Part shown: one piece after another, positions 42,515 through 55,855 of the stretch
Position numbering within the stretch: position 1 is the stretch's first letter
Layout of the letters: each line of letters begins with the position of its first letter
Source of the DNA: Adiantum capillus-veneris
Taxonomy: Eukaryota > Streptophyta > Polypodiopsida > Polypodiales > Pteridaceae
Length of the DNA: 64,000 bases
Assembly: GCA_014529385.2 (NCBI GenBank)
Contig: CM043959.1
Location: 8,521,526 to 8,585,525, forward strand
Reading direction: 5' to 3'
The notes under the pieces: model-generated
The model's input: only the letters and a program-made list of their open reading frames with translations
Database searches by the model: none
What the model was told of the DNA's origin: nothing
Program-made: the position numbers and the translations under genes

Positions 42515-43080
42515 ATGAACCTTAGATTTGGTCGTGTACTAGGAAATCAGGGCATCCTCGGAGAAACCTCCAGTAGAGTATCTACCGAAGAAAGCGTGAA
42601 TCAATGCAATTCCTTGCACACAATTCCTGAAGAAGTCTTAGACACTTTTTCAGATTCAACATCCAAAATGTCTTCTTACTCGACTCACTTGGAAACTGGA
42701 ATGACAGTGTGCTATAAGCATATACACCACTTCCTATCACGATCCGATCAATCGAGCAATCCGCTATGTATCAATTACTAGCTGGAAGGCTATACAAAAG
42801 AAATTGAGACGGGATATTTCTCTCATGCATTATTTCTGAAGAAAAAGAATAGTACCTAAGTCAAGCACATGTTACCATAGTAGGATTTCACTTTGCGGAA
42901 GACCAAACTATGCAATGAATCTTGAGACTTGGAGTATTTTGGCCGACTATGAGGAGCGATGTTTGATCTTTTGTAAAGGATTGTCCTCAATGTCAAAAAC
43001 AAACACCCATACCTCATGTAACACTGTTTCAAATGTCACTTGTTCCTAAGTGGAGTAACTATCTAGTTACTTACTTATTT
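42515..43080 (+). other. short reading frame and spacer before the integrase
   Basis: An 88-residue frame at 42515-42781 (MNLRFGRVLGNQGILGETSS) matches no family I know. Fragments of coding-like sequence follow, up to the integrase. Gag-protease-RT that should lie here are absent, so the element has a large internal deletion. Confidence 0.35.
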
Positions 43081-43097
43081 ATCAAGACGAACATTTG

Positions 43098-44325
43098 CTG
43101 AGGATATGAGTAAACGCCGTCAAAGAGCAATTCAAATTGAAGCAAGAGACTATGCTCTTATTGGGAACCAATTGTATCGGAGAGGTAAAGATCAACATTT
43201 ATGTCTTTGTGCAAATGAAGAGTATATTCCGATTGTAGAACAAACACATGTTGGATAAGTTGGAGGTCACTTTTCTAGTGAGGCCACTGCAAGAGCAGTC
43301 TTGATGGTAGGCATATGGTGGCCAACACTTTTTGCAAATGCTAAAGAATATGTTCAAAGGTGTGATGGTTGTCAACGAGCAAAAATCCCAACACGTATAG
43401 ATAGCATGCCCTTGAGACCAATGATGGGGGCTAGAGATTTCGCAAAATGGGGTATAGATTTTGTTGGGCCAATACAGCCACCTGCTTATAGAACCCAGGC
43501 TCAATATATCATTGTAGCTACAGACTATTTGACCAAGAGGGCCAAGGCTAGAGAAACTCAAAAGAATGATGCCAGAACCAGTGCTACATTCTTATATGAG
43601 TATGTACTCACGAGATATGGACTACCAATAGAAATTGTTAGTGATCAGGAAACTCATTTTCTCAATGAGGTAATCGAGTATTTGCTTAATGAGTTTATGG
43701 TCATCCATAACAAATCAGCTCCCTATCACCCACAAGCAAACGAACAATCTGAGCATACGAATAAAATTCTTAGCTCAGTGCTGACTAAAGTGGTTAGTTC
43801 AGGAAGGACATATTGGGAAATGAATATCCATGCTGCTCTATGGGCTTATCGAGTTTCATTCAGAACAGCTTTAAATGTTACACCCTTTAACCTTGTTTAT
43901 GGTCTTGAAGACTTGAAGATTTGGAAAATATAGATGAGCAAAGGCTAACTGCTGTAGCTCATATCTGTGCACAAAAGCGGAAACAAAAAAGGTTTTTTAA
44001 TTCCCACTTAATCACAAAGAAAAAATTCCCAAGTTTATGAAAAAGGGAAACGGACCATTTATCATTGAAGATGTATCTCCAAGTGGAGCAATAAAATTTT
44101 CCACCCTAGATGGTTAACCAATGGCTAATTGGATTCGTCGATGTCGTTTAAAAAAATACACTTTGCCGCTAACCAATGGATTGCTAGAAAGAATGCATGC
44201 AACCAACCAAAGAAAGATTAAACGAAAGCAGGTTATTGATGAAGCCCAAGAGGAAGCTCGACTTTGGGTACTCAAACAGACTCTCAAGAATCACAGATAC
44301 CGATCAATACTCTGGAAATAGATGA
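43098..44325 (+). pseudogene. Tat-type Ty3 integrase
   Basis: After an EARDYALIGNQLYRRGKDQH stretch and a stop at 43257, the zinc module reads THVG, GGHFSSE and CDGCQRA. The catalytic core has WGIDFVGPIQPP (Asp), VSDQETHFLNEV (Asp) and QANEQSEHTNKIL (Glu), then HAALWAYRVSFRTALNVTPF and NLVYGLE. A frame break near 43925 precedes a basic C-terminal tail (WIRRCRLKKY, 44121-44320). No RT lies upstream. The next sequence (44399) is the LTR of another element. Confidence 0.85.
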
Positions 44326-45171
44326 CCGACAATGGGCATTACCTACATATTCAGTTTTAACAGATGATGATTGGCTAGACAGAATGGACCTGCGCTTTCG
44401 GGGATAATGTGTTCGCTACGTGAGCCGGGCAGGCGCTGGGCCTCTAGCTGTGGGAGGTGTGAAAGAGAGAGAACAAGAGACAATGACAGCTCTGCCAATC
44501 ACCGCAATCATCAATTAATCTAATATTACTTTGAGTACAATTTATCCTTAGCCAAGGCGGGCTGTTAACAGTGCCGTCACTTGGATCATCTACTAACCAG
44601 GAGTTTAAGCTCCCGCTTTACAGTATTAACCGGGCCGTTAACGACACTGGACTTAACAGAATGCTAATTCAATCTCTAGTTGATGACGGTGATGGAAATT
44701 TTCTAATGCCACTTTATCTGCTTCGATTGCCGGTGGATTCTGCAGTCTTCAATTCAGTTCATTGCCTCGATCATCAATGCTTCGGACCGGCTTAATTGCC
44801 AATCTCTATTTTGAACTTTCTCCTACTTCTTTCCTTGCTTTGTTCACCGTGCATGCATTCTTATCCCTTGGTTCAAGACCAAGAGTGCTTCTCAAGCTTA
44901 CTCGCTATAATCCTTGACAAGCTTCTTCTCAAGCTTCGTTGCAATTCCCTCTCGTTGCTTTGACTTGAGAGAGAGAGAGACCTTGTTTAAATCCGTAACC
45001 GTCCTTGCTCTCCTCTTGATTACCTTTCTTTGCTCCCTTCTATTGCTAACCAAGGATGACAATAGAGAGTGGGCGAGTCATCAAGCCTTGCTTCCCCCTA
45101 CTCCCCTCGTTAATTCATGTGCCCTTGTTGTTGCTTATGGCTGAGAGAGGGAGAGAATTACTTGGTTTCTC

Positions 45172-45278
<107 letters not shown>

Positions 45279-45355
45279 TCTCTCCTTTTCTTGTTTCTTT
45301 GCCTTGCCGAGAAATATCGAGAGAGAGAGCTCGCCTTGCTTTGTTTGGATTGGAG

Positions 45356-45483
<128 letters not shown>

Positions 45484-47288
45484 CGCCTTGCTTAATCTCT
45501 CATCCTCTTCGCCTTGCTTACCCTCCTCATTTCTCCTCTTGCCATTCCTTAACTCTTCCCCCTTTGCTTGCAATCCCTTCTTCTTGCCTTTACCAACTCA
45601 AGCCTCGAGGGATTCTCTTGCCCAAGCTTGTCTTCTTCTTCTTCGAGAAACTCTCCTTTTTCTTTGTTGATGCTTGTTATCTCCTTGCTATCCTCCTTAA
45701 TTGCCTTGCCTTCATTCCTCGCCAAGCTCGAGCTTACCTCCTCCTTGGCTTTGTGCCCTCGAGGTCTTCGCCTCCTTTTCTTCGCCCTTCAATACGAGAG
45801 AGACAAGGAGAGGGATGGCAAGCCCCCCCTTGAGGTCAAGAGCCTTCCCCCTCTCTTCTTCGTTTTCTTTTCCTTGCCCTCCGAGCTTCCCTCACCTCCT
45901 CTTCTTGGTTCCTTTCACTTCCCCTCCCGTTTTGCTTCGAGAACCCCCTTTCATGCAAAAAACATCCCAGCTATTAATTAATAGCCCTTTTTCCTTCTTA
46001 AGCAGTGGCGCGTGAACATACATGATGACGTGGCACTCGGCGATGTTGGCAGCTCAGGCGACGACCCCGCTAGTGCCGGAAGGGAGCGCCATGGCAAGCT
46101 GATTCTTTCTCGTCTCATAGGGCCGCGCTCGTCTGACCTCTAATGCAACCGCTGCCAACCTTTTTCCTCCTGCGCACTCCCGTTTTCGTTGCTATGGACG
46201 CCATTGCGTTTTTTCCTCCTTGGCTTCACACACGCCCTAAGTTTAGGTCCACTTTAATTCTCAAGTGGGCGTGTGGCCTCCCTTTGGTTGCCTTTGGACG
46301 GCCATAGGTTGAGGCCCTTAGCCAATCTTTGAAAGGCATCATATTTGACTCCTATATCGTCCATGGCCCTTGGGTGCCACACTTTAGTGGGCGGCCTTTG
46401 GGCACCCTTTTAGGCATTCATAGCGACCAAAGTATTGCCAAGCACAACTTATTTCTCCCAGCAGTCCTTGGCTAACAATATCTTCATGAATTTTGATGCC
46501 CGCATCATTTTGCATGGTGATGCTTGCCTTCAAGATATAAGCGTATTTTGTCCAACTTCCTGGCCCTGCCTCTATTGGAGTTATCCCGCAATCATTGCAT
46601 TCTATGAGATCACTTGAAGCTCTTCAAGTAGTTTTTGTACTTAATGAGACGTACACCACATTTGACGTACATGTAGCTGCTATCAATGCACTGCAGGAGA
46701 TAATATTTTGGACAAGATTCTCCTCGAGCACTTACTTTGCTGCACTCCAAAATCCAAGCGAGAGCCAAAATCTCCCAGATGGCACTCCGTACGAGCCGAC
46801 TGGAGTTGTATGGAACCGGCCCTCGATGAATCTTTATCGGACAATATCTTGGCGACCGAAACTCAGATTGCTGATCTAAAAAGACCGACGCGCTCCACAA
46901 AGTGAGCACTTCAGGCCCGTGCATTCATTCAATTTTTGTCACCTCAGCTGCAGTTGCCCAATCCGGTACGGATTTGCAATCGACTTAAACTTCAAACTGC
47001 CATAACTTCTTCACCGTAGATCCAATCGGCGAGCCGTAAAGACATCCTGGTAGAGCACTTCAAGCACTACAGTTCTAGATCATAATCTCTCATATGTGCA
47101 AGCGTACTCATTTTTGGCATCATTAAGGCATCAATTGGCCCTTTAAAGCCGCATCTGGCATACATTAATCATTAGACTTGGCCTGTCAACAAGCCCTCAT
47201 CACTGACCATTAATCAAGTAGGCTTCAAAGAATCTTAGTTTGTATTTCTCTGCTCTTTTTCTTATCATGGAAGCGGAGCTGAACGACA

Positions 47289-47940
47289 TCCACCCCCTCT
47301 GAACCTACACAGCCTCCGGTCTGTGCCAACAAGACTTCAATCTGCATCTGCTATAGGTACGTTAGGCTCCTTACCATCATCAGACTCACTTAACTGTTAA
47401 ACATATGAAAAATGAAATAAGTCTTATACCCTATCATCAATGTTTTAGCTTAATCATTAGGTAGTTGTCCATCAAAATTCTCTGAGCTGTATCTGTCGTA
47501 TCTTCAAAGCATTCAATTAAGGATAACTTGTTTAGTGAACCCCGCCAGATTCAAGTGCTCCAGTTAATGATGCACACGGTTTGACTATTAAGCTCTCTTA
47601 AGGGAACCGTGTCAAGCTCAAGTATGCCCTACTCTATCTGCACACGGAATGGCCGTCAAGTCCTTTACCTCAAGTTCTGTTAGCAGAACCAACTCAATAG
47701 ATGTGAAGATACTTCATCAATTATCCAAAGAAGTCAACTAGAAGCCAGCCATGTAATCTTATTGAATGCATAATCAAAGCTATTCTGACTTAGCATAATC
47801 TAGAAAACAAAATCTTGTACCATGCAACCTGCTTCATAAAATAGCTGGTACTCTTCAAATCTGCAAAACTGGCACTTTAGTAGCCCCCGGGATCAAAGGG
47901 GAACCTAATCATCTGTCCCAGTGTGAGCATTCCTTTAAAA
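47289..47940 (-). other. 3' untranslated part of the LARD-type element and polypurine tract
   Basis: The purine tract on the minus strand lies at 47289-47300, directly inside the left LTR. The rest has no coding frame recognised. Confidence 0.5.
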
Positions 47941-47972
47941 AAATTGCACCATCCTCTAGGATCATAGGGAAA

Positions 47973-50080
47973 TTACAAGAATTTCCAATCAGTACAGCAT
48001 AAACATGCATTAACCCACAAATCTTCATGCAAACCCCCTGGATCATATGGCATATAAAGAAATTGCCCCGGACCATGCATATATCTGTCACCTCCTGGGT
48101 CAAAAGCTAGCTCAAAATCCCCTACATCATAGGGTAACATCAGATTCCATTTAGCATCAGGTAGAATCAGATACTGCCATATCCCCTGAGCAATTGGCTC
48201 ATCCAATTTTCAATCATCAATCACAGGTAAAAGCATTAGCAGTGCACCTTCACTCTCATTAGTATTGAAATTCCGATCATGCATATTTGAATACATCATG
48301 TCTCTGATAGAATCCTCTTCATTAGGCTCAAAAGATGCATCTGAAAACAATTCTCTATCTCGTAGAGGCTCAAAATCAAGTAGTGCATCATCTAACAACT
48401 GCATAAGTTCATCATCAGCTGCATCTGAACAAATTGGCTCATGCATGAATATAGATTGATTGGTATCCTTAGCATCTATGTTTGAGAACCCTTCTAAAGC
48501 TTCGTCCAATAAGCACAAAAGATCTAGATCCATTGCTTCAGAAGGTTCCTCCATCGTGCACATCTCACGTTGCTGCAGTAAACCAAGATTTCCACATATG
48601 ACATGCATACTAACTGTATTTGCAGTAAACTGCTCTTTAAGTCTTTCACCCTCATCCAGATATCTTTGCACTTCTATAGCACAAAGTTCCGCATGCACAT
48701 TGAAAATTTTATCTACTCCCCTGTCTGTATCATCAGCACAATGAAACCAATCATATTCAATATCAAGAGATTGCACTTCACTATGGACCCCCTCTGAATC
48801 AGAATCATCAATTTCATGATCATCTTGCCATAGTGTCATCCCTGTGTCACAAATTGTCGATAGAGAAGAAGTTTTCTCCCTCTCTACATCACCATCATCA
48901 AATTCAGGGTCAGTCTGCCGGATTGGTAGCTCATGTCACACAAGCGTGTCAAAGGAGTCTGCACCCCCTCTGAATCATCATAATCACGTTCAAGGTCAGT
49001 TTTCCAATTTGGTAGTTGTGCTTCACAAAAACTTGTCAACAATGAAAGAGTCTGCACCCCCTCTGAATCAAGCACATACTCTTGCTTAGCCAAGTCCTCA
49101 AAATCTGGTACATCCAAATTCGGCAAATCTGGTATGCCAAAATCCATGGTCTTGCTGCTCTCAACAATAGCCCTACTTTGACCTATGACATCTGTATCAT
49201 TAATCAACTATTTGGCAAAACCTGTACTAGTATCCTCAATCACCTCTATCGTAGAATCTGCACCAGAAAAAATTTGCTCTAATTCTGGTTCAGTAGCAAA
49301 AGTATCAGTTGTTGTAACTGAATATTCTTGCATGTGTACCTGAATATGACTGCACTCATTCACCTGCACAATTTCTTCCTGAGATTTAGCCAGTTCATTG
49401 TCTTGATCCCATGATTTCTTTTCTTCCTGTATTGCAGGTACATGTTCACCCTGCGTAGTTTGAGGCTGTAGAGACTCACCGTCAAGGACTTCTACTTCAT
49501 GCAAGGCATCTGCAAACCCCAACTTCTCATACACAACTTTGACTATGTCTTCATCATTAGCCTGTAAGAAGGTAGCATCCTGTACAATAAACTCACCAAT
49601 CACAGCTTCTAACTTTGATCGTACTTGTCCTCGATCCAGTAGACTTGAACTCTGTTCTTGATAGATTTCATACTCCTCATAACGTGCTTGCACAATAGCT
49701 TCTTTGAAATACTCCCAGTCGTCGTTGCAAGCTCTGGTAACCTCTTGAATCTGCTCCTTCACATCTGAACTCACTAACTGCTCAAAATATTTGATCATCA
49801 ATTATTCTAGTATCCCTCTTACCTTTGTCTCCAGCTCATAGCACTCTAGGTAGCCCTAGGGATCGTGTCCATCAAAGACTCGTCTTTCGTCGTATACTGC
49901 ATCTAAAGCTGCATCCAAAGCTTCATCCATTTGATTTTTCTTCTTTACGGTCTCTATTTCAAGCAGAGATCCTTGCACCAATTGAAGCATCTTTGCAAAA
50001 TCTGGAACTGTTGACTTATCATCAAAACCGTTCGCACTTAATTCTGCAATCATCTTCATCATCTGCTCTAAATTCTCCAT
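47973..50080 (-). pseudogene. long acidic reading frame of unknown function in the LARD-type element
   Basis: Start chosen at ATG 50080 (MENLEQMMKMIAELSANGF), the first Met inside the internal region. One phase runs to about 48940 with stops at 49856 and 49208; after a frameshift near 48930 it continues to 47973 with a stop at 48210. Roughly 700 residues in total. It is rich in Asp/Glu. A diverged repeat with DSEGVQT, DDSEGVQTPL and DSDSEGVHSEVQ occurs around 49075-48780. The C-terminal part has FDPGGDRYMHGPG and YMPYDPGGLHEDL. I recognise no domain. It could be a divergent gag-like or accessory protein, or a captured host gene fragment. Confidence 0.55.
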
Positions 50081-50094
50081 CTTTACCTCCCACC

Positions 50095-50128
50095 CCGGAT
50101 CCTTCTGCGTTGGTTTCACCAAAGATGT
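50095..50128 (-). other. presumed primer-binding region of the LARD-type element
   Basis: Just inside the right LTR the minus strand reads ACATCTTTGGTGAAACC. A TGGTGAAACCAACGC stretch sits where a primer site should be, but I cannot assign the tRNA. Confidence 0.35.
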
Positions 50129-50899
50129 TGGGGATAATGTGTTCGCTACGTGAGCCGGGCAGGCACCGGGCCTCTGGCTGTGGGAGGTGTGAAAGAGAGA
50201 GAACAAGAGACAATGACAGCTCTGCCAATCACCGCAATCATCAATTAATCGAATATTACTTTGAGTACAATTTATCCTTAGCCAAGGCGGGCTGTTAACA
50301 GTGCCGTCACTTGGATCATCTACTAACCAGGAGTTTAAGCTCCCGCTTTACAGTATTAACCGGGCCGTTAACGACACTGGACTTAACAGAATGCTAATTC
50401 AATCTCTAGTTGATGACGGTGATGGAACTTTTCTAATGCCACTTTATCTGCTTCGATTGCCCGTGGATTCTGGAGTCTTCAATTCAGTTCATTGCCTCGA
50501 TCATCAATGCTTCGGACTCGCTTAATTGCCAATCTCTAGTTTGAACTTTCTCCTACTTCTTTCCTTGCTTCGTTTACCGTGCATGCCTTCTCCTGCCTTG
50601 GTTCAAGACCAAGAGTGCTTCTCAAGCTTACTCGTTATAATCCTTGACAAGCTTCTTCTCAAGCTTTGTTGCAATTCCCTCTCGTTGCTTTGACTTGAGA
50701 GAGAGAGACCTTGTTTAAATCCGTAACCGTCCTTGCTCTCCTCTTGATTACCTTTCTTTGCTCCCTTCTATTGCTAACCAAGGATGACAATAGAGAGTGG
50801 GCAAGTCATCAAGCCTTGCTTCCCCCTGCTCCCCTCGTTACTTCATGTGCCCTTGTTGTTGCTTATGGCCGAGAGAGGGAGAGAATTGCTTGGTTTCTC

Positions 50900-50972
<73 letters not shown>

Positions 50973-51044
50973 TCTCCTTTGCTTGTTTCTTTGCCTTTCC
51001 GAGAACTATCGAGAGAGAGAGCTCGCCTTGCTTTGGTTGGATTG

Positions 51045-51105
<61 letters not shown>

Positions 51106-52936
51106 CGCCTTGCTTAATCTCTCATCCTCTTCGCCTTGCTTACCCTCCTCATTTCTCCTCTTGCCATTCCTTAACTCTTCCCCATTTGCTTGCAATCCCT
51201 TCTTCTTGCCTTTACCAGCTCAAGCCTCGAGGGATTCTCTTGCCCAAGCTTGTCTTCTTTCTTCTTCGAGCAACTCTCCTTTTTCTTTGTTGATGCTTGT
51301 TATCTCCTTGCTATCCTCCTTAATTGCCTTGCCTTCGTTCCTCGCCAAGCTCGAGCTTACCTCCTCCTTGGCTTTGCGCCCTAGAGGTCTTCGCCTCCTT
51401 TTCTTCGCCCTTCAATACGAGAGAGACAAGGAGAGGGATGGCAAGCCCCCCCTTGAGGTCGAGAGCCTTCCACCTCTCTTCTTCGTTTTCTTTTCCTTGC
51501 CCTCCGAGCTTCCCTCACCTCCTCTTCTTGGTTCCTTTCACTTCCCCTCCCGTTTTGCTTCGAGAACCCCCTTTCATGCAAAAAACATCCCAGCTATTAA
51601 TTAATAGCCCTTTTTCCTTCTTAAGCAGTGGCGCCGGCGTCACTGACGTGGCGCGTGAACATACATGATGACGTGGCACTCGGTGATGTTGGCAGCTCAG
51701 ACGACGACCCCGCTGGTGCCGGAAGGGAGCGCCATGGCAAGCTGATTCTTTCTCGTCTCACAGGGCCGCGCTCGTCTGACCTCGAATGCAACCGCTGCCA
51801 ACCTTTTTCCTCCTGCACACTCCCGTTTTCGCTGCTGTGGACGCCATTGCGGTTTTTCCTCCTTGGCTTCACACACGCCCTAAGTTTAGGGCCTCTTTAA
51901 TTCTCAAGTGGGCGGGTGGCCTCCCTTTGGTTGCCTTTGGGCGGCCATAGGTTGAGGCCCTTAGCCAATCTTTGAAAGGCATCATATTTGACTCGCATAT
52001 TGTCCATGGCCCTTGGGTGCCACAGTTTAGTGGGTGGCCTTTGGGCACCACATTAGGCATTCATAGCGACCAAAGCATTGCCAAGCACAACTTATTTCTC
52101 CCAGCAGTCCTTGGCTAACAATATCTTCATGAATTTTGATGCCCGCATCATTTTGCATGGTGATGCTTGCCTTCAAGATATAAGCGTATTTTGTCCAACT
52201 TCCTGGCCCTGCCTCTGTTGGAGTTATCCCGCAATCATTGCATTCTATGAGATCACTTGAAGCTCTTCAAGTAGTTTTTGTACTTAATGAGACGTACACC
52301 ACATTTGACGTACATGTAGCTGCTATCAATGCACTGTAGGAGATAATATTTTGGACAAGATTCTCCTCGAGCACTTACTTTGCTGCACTCCAAAATCCAA
52401 GCGAGAGCCAAAATCTCCCAAATGGCACTCCGTACGAGCCGACCGGAGTGGTACGGAACCGGCCCCCGTGAATCTTTATCGACCAATATCTTGGCAATCG
52501 GAACTCCGATTGCTGATCTGAAAAGACCGATGCGCTCCACAAAGTGAGCACTTCAGGCCCGTGCATTCATTCCATTTTTTTCACCTTAGGTTCGGTTGCC
52601 AATCCGGTACGGATCTGCAATCGACTTAAACTTCAAACTGCCATAACTTCTTCACCGTAGCTCCAATCGACGAGCCGTAAAGACATCCTGGTAGAGCACT
52701 TCAAGCACTGTTGTTCTAGATCATAATATCTCATCTGTGGTCACTGCAAGCGTACTCATTTTTGGCATCATTAAGGCATCAATTGGCCCTTTAAAGCCGC
52801 ATCTGGCATACATTAATCATTAGACATGGCCTGTTAACAAGCCCTCATCACTGACCATTAATCAAGTAGGCTTCAAAGAAGCTTAGCTTGTATTTCTCTG
52901 CTCTTTTTCTTATCATGGAAGCAGAGCTGCAGGACA
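50129..52936 (-). repeat. LARD-type element, 5' LTR (right)
   Basis: Close copy of 44399-47288, ending GCTGCAGGACA. It has shorter GA tracts and an extra GCCGGCGTCACTGACGTG-type segment near 51632-51650 that the left LTR lacks. Confidence 0.88.
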
Positions 52937-52998
52937 ACGCATCAAAGTACAACTCAACAATCATAGCACCAATGCTTTGGTCGACACAGGAGCTAGAG
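52937..52998 (+). pseudogene. Ty3 protease, first part, with catalytic VDTGA
   Basis: The plus strand reads RIKVQLNNHSTNALVDTGA with the catalytic triplet at 52980-52994. It is cut directly after the active site by the 6-kb chromovirus; the last bases TAGAG are its target duplication. The rest follows at 59004. Confidence 0.8.
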
Positions 52999-53139
52999 TC
53001 TAAAACCAAAGGACTGCCAGGTCCTGGTCCATCCGCCCAACCTCCCTTCAATAGGCTCCTAGCCACTTTTGGACCCCTTCCCACTAAGATCCGGCCCTTG
53101 GCCGAGTCCGTGACCCCTTGGTTGGCCCTTGGCTTGACA
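52999..53139 (-). repeat. chromovirus-2 3' LTR (141 bp)
   Basis: The minus strand begins TGTCAAGCCAAGGG and ends GGTTTTAGA. The terminal dinucleotides are TG and GA rather than TG and CA, as fixed by the TSD outside and the primer site beside the other LTR. The polypurine tract lies at 53140-53150. Confidence 0.88.
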
Positions 53140-53144
53140 TTACT

Positions 53145-54156
53145 CCCCCCTTGGAGAAGGGTTTTCGTCCTCGAAAACAAAAGTGGGGAATTTCTTCTTA
53201 AGAACACTAATGTTTTCCCAAGTGGCACCCTCTTCAGGGCGATCTTTCCACTTGACTAAATCTTGCCTACGTACATGATGACGAGTACGGAGTTCATGAA
53301 AATCTAAATTGCGTTCAGGTTCATGCGGTTGAGTGGGAGGTTCAATGAAATCAACCAATATCTGCTGGCCGATAACATTGTCGTCCCCATGCAAGCGTTT
53401 ATGTAAACGACTTACATGAAATACCGGATGGACACAAGAGTGCGCACGTAACGCAAGTTTGTAGGCCCTATCAACAACTCGCTTGAGTATCTTGAATGGC
53501 CCACAATAACGTGGAGATAATTTGGGTGTAGGTCCAATCTTCAAACTTTCTGAATGCTCTGGCACACGCAAAAATACCTCTTCCCCTTCCGTGAAGGTAA
53601 CTTGCCGACGTTTCTCATCCGCATACTTTTTATACCGATCCTGTGCATGTCGAACATTTTGACGAGCAAGTCTCAGCATGTCCATATGATCTTGGAGAAA
53701 CTCCTTGACCTGTTGGAGCTTCTCAGTTGCCAACCCCACCGTCACTGGTGATCTAGGTTGAAAACCATACATAAGCATGAATGGACTAAAACCAGTTGTA
53801 ACATGCTTAGCACTATTATATGCAAACTCAAGAATAGGAAGATAATCCTCCCAATCTGATTGCTTCTTGCTAACGTATGCTCGTAGCATATTCTCTAGCA
53901 CTTGGTTGACTCATTCCGTCTGACCATCCGTTTCAGGGTGATCAGTCGTACTTAAATTAAGTTGTGTACCCAGTCGTTTTAAAAAAGCCCTCCAAAAATG
54001 ACTGTTAAACTTGGGATCACGATCACTCACAATGTTACTTGGCAATCCATACAACCTGTAAAGATTGTCCACAAATAACTTCGCTAATTCTGGAGTCTTA
54101 ATGGTTGACTTGGTTGGAATAAACAGACAAAGTTTAGTCAAACGGTCTACAACCAC
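53145..54156 (-). pseudogene. chromovirus-2 integrase core, C-terminus and chromodomain
   Basis: From 54156: VVDRLTKLCLFIPTKSTIKT, LPSNIVSDRDPKFNSHFWRA (catalytic Asp), TTDHPETDGQTE then stop at 53909 where Arg is expected (CGA to TGA), VNQVLENMLRAYV, EFAYNSAKHVTTGFSPFML. The C-terminal part reads YCGPFKILKRVVDRAYKLAL and HPVFHVSRLHK. It ends with a chromodomain (RTRHHVRRQDLVKWKDRPEE, then GATWEN). The stop removes the catalytic Glu (TDGQTE) from the upstream frame's continuation. The chromodomain would guide integration to marked chromatin. Confidence 0.92.
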
Positions 54157-54679
54157 TCATACCGAGTCATGTCCTCGAATAGTGGTTGGTAAACCCACAA
54201 TAAAATCCATGGAGATACTTTCCCATTTACCATTGGGAATCTCTGAAGGATGTAAGAGTCCTCCTGCTTTCAGGCGCTCTGCTTTATTAACTTGACATTT
54301 TTGGCAATGCAAGACATAGTCTTGAACATACCCATGCAAACCTGGCCAGTAAAACTGTCGTCTTACAAGTGCATAAGTTTTCTTAATTCCAGGGTGCCCT
54401 GCACTTGGACTATCGTGACATTCATAAAGAATTTGGCGCCGAATGTCCGCGTCCATCACACACTCTCCCCTTGTGGAGTAGGTACCCATCATCTATGGAA
54501 AAATTCTTCCATCTCTGCAGTTCATCACTCAAAAGAGGAGAACTGGGTGTGGAGGAAACAAAATCACTACCAACATTGGAGTGAGAAGGATCCCTCTTTC
54601 TAACATAGCTCCACACCTTGGAGTATGCAGTATCATGCTCGCACTTACCTTTGAGAGATTCCAAAAACTCACTCCGCAA
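54157..54679 (-). pseudogene. chromovirus-2 integrase N-terminal zinc module
   Basis: One frame (54679-54422) carries the spacer after RNase H and stops after VCDGRGHS. Another (54492-54157) carries CHDSPSAGHPGIKKTYAL, QFYWPGLHGYVQDYVLHCQK then CQVNKA (HHCC) and SMDFIVGLP (first catalytic Asp). The two overlap because of the element's only frameshift, near 54450. The second ends with TGA where Trp is expected (DSVWVVVD). Confidence 0.9.
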
Positions 54680-55855
54680 TTATGTAAAAAGGAGAGAGTT
54701 GATCTCTGGCATTCGGCTGAGAGCATCAGCCACTACATTGTACCGCCCTTTGCGATATCGTAGCTTGGCATCATACTCCTGAAGAATCTCAGCCCACCTG
54801 GCCTTGCGACCCTTCAAATCACTTTGTTGTGTGAACCACTTGATGCTTTCCTGGTCAAACACAATCTCGAACTGTGCACCATACAAATAATGTCGCCATG
54901 TCTTTAAAGCAGACACTATTGCATAGAGCTCTCATTCGTAAGCAGAGTAATTCTGTTGTGCTGAATCCAGCTTCTTGCTTTCAAATGCAATTGGCCTTCC
55001 CTCCTGCAGAAGGACTACTCCAATTGCACAATTACTAGCATCCGTTTCCAAAACGAATGGCTTTAAGGGATCCACAATAGCCAAAACAGGAGCTGTGGCT
55101 AATGTGTCCTTAAGTTTGTCAAAACTTTGCTGTTGTTCTAATCCCCACTGAAAGGTCTTGCCCTTGGCTTTCAGCTGATCTGTCATGCGAACAGCAATAT
55201 GGGCATAGTTTTTAACGAATTGACGATAAAAACCTGCAAAGCCTAAAAAAATCTGGAGCTCTTCCAAATTTTTGGGAGAGGGCCACCTCCGAATGGCATC
55301 CACCTTGGATTGATCCATGTGTAACCCTGCAGCCGAAATAACATGCCCCAAGTAGTGAATTTCCTCCTTGAGAAAATCACATTTGGATTCCTTGGAATAT
55401 AATTGATTTTGGCGTAGCAAATGAAACTCTTGTTTTAAATTTGCTAAGTGCTCTTCTTCAGTGGCACTATATACAAGAATTTCATCGAGGAAAAGGATAA
55501 CAAACTTTTCCAAGTATGGTCTCAAGACACTATCCATGAGTGTCATGAACGTAGCGGGAGCATTGGTTAACCCAAATGGCATCACCAAAAACTCATAATG
55601 TCCAAACCTTGTTCGGAACACTGTTTTGGGTATATCCGCAAGCCTGATGCGTACTTGATGATACCCAGATCTTAAATCAATCTTTGAAAATATACGAGCG
55701 TGGGTGAGCTTATCAAATAGCTCATCCACTCGTGGAAATGGGTACTTGTTCTTAACAGTAACCGCATTTAATCCACGGTAATCTACGCACATGCGCATAC
55801 TACCGTCCTTTTTCTTCACCAAGAGAATGGGAGAGGCCCATGGTGAAGAAATTGG
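54680..55855 (-). pseudogene. chromovirus-2 reverse transcriptase and RNase H
   Basis: [56 protein letters not shown]. The catalytic box reads [12 protein letters not shown], with Glu in place of the second Asp of FLDD. RNase [21 protein letters not shown], then a TGA after NYSAYE at 54932 where Arg is usual (CGA to TGA), LYAIVSALKTWRHYL, and VVADALSRMPEI. A TAA at 54680 follows. The substitution and stops make it inactive. Confidence 0.92.

Noticed and set aside
42515-42781. gag of the tRNA-Asp-primed element
   Set aside because: The 88-residue frame does not resemble the gag-like frame at 62350, although the leaders are related, so I left it unassigned.
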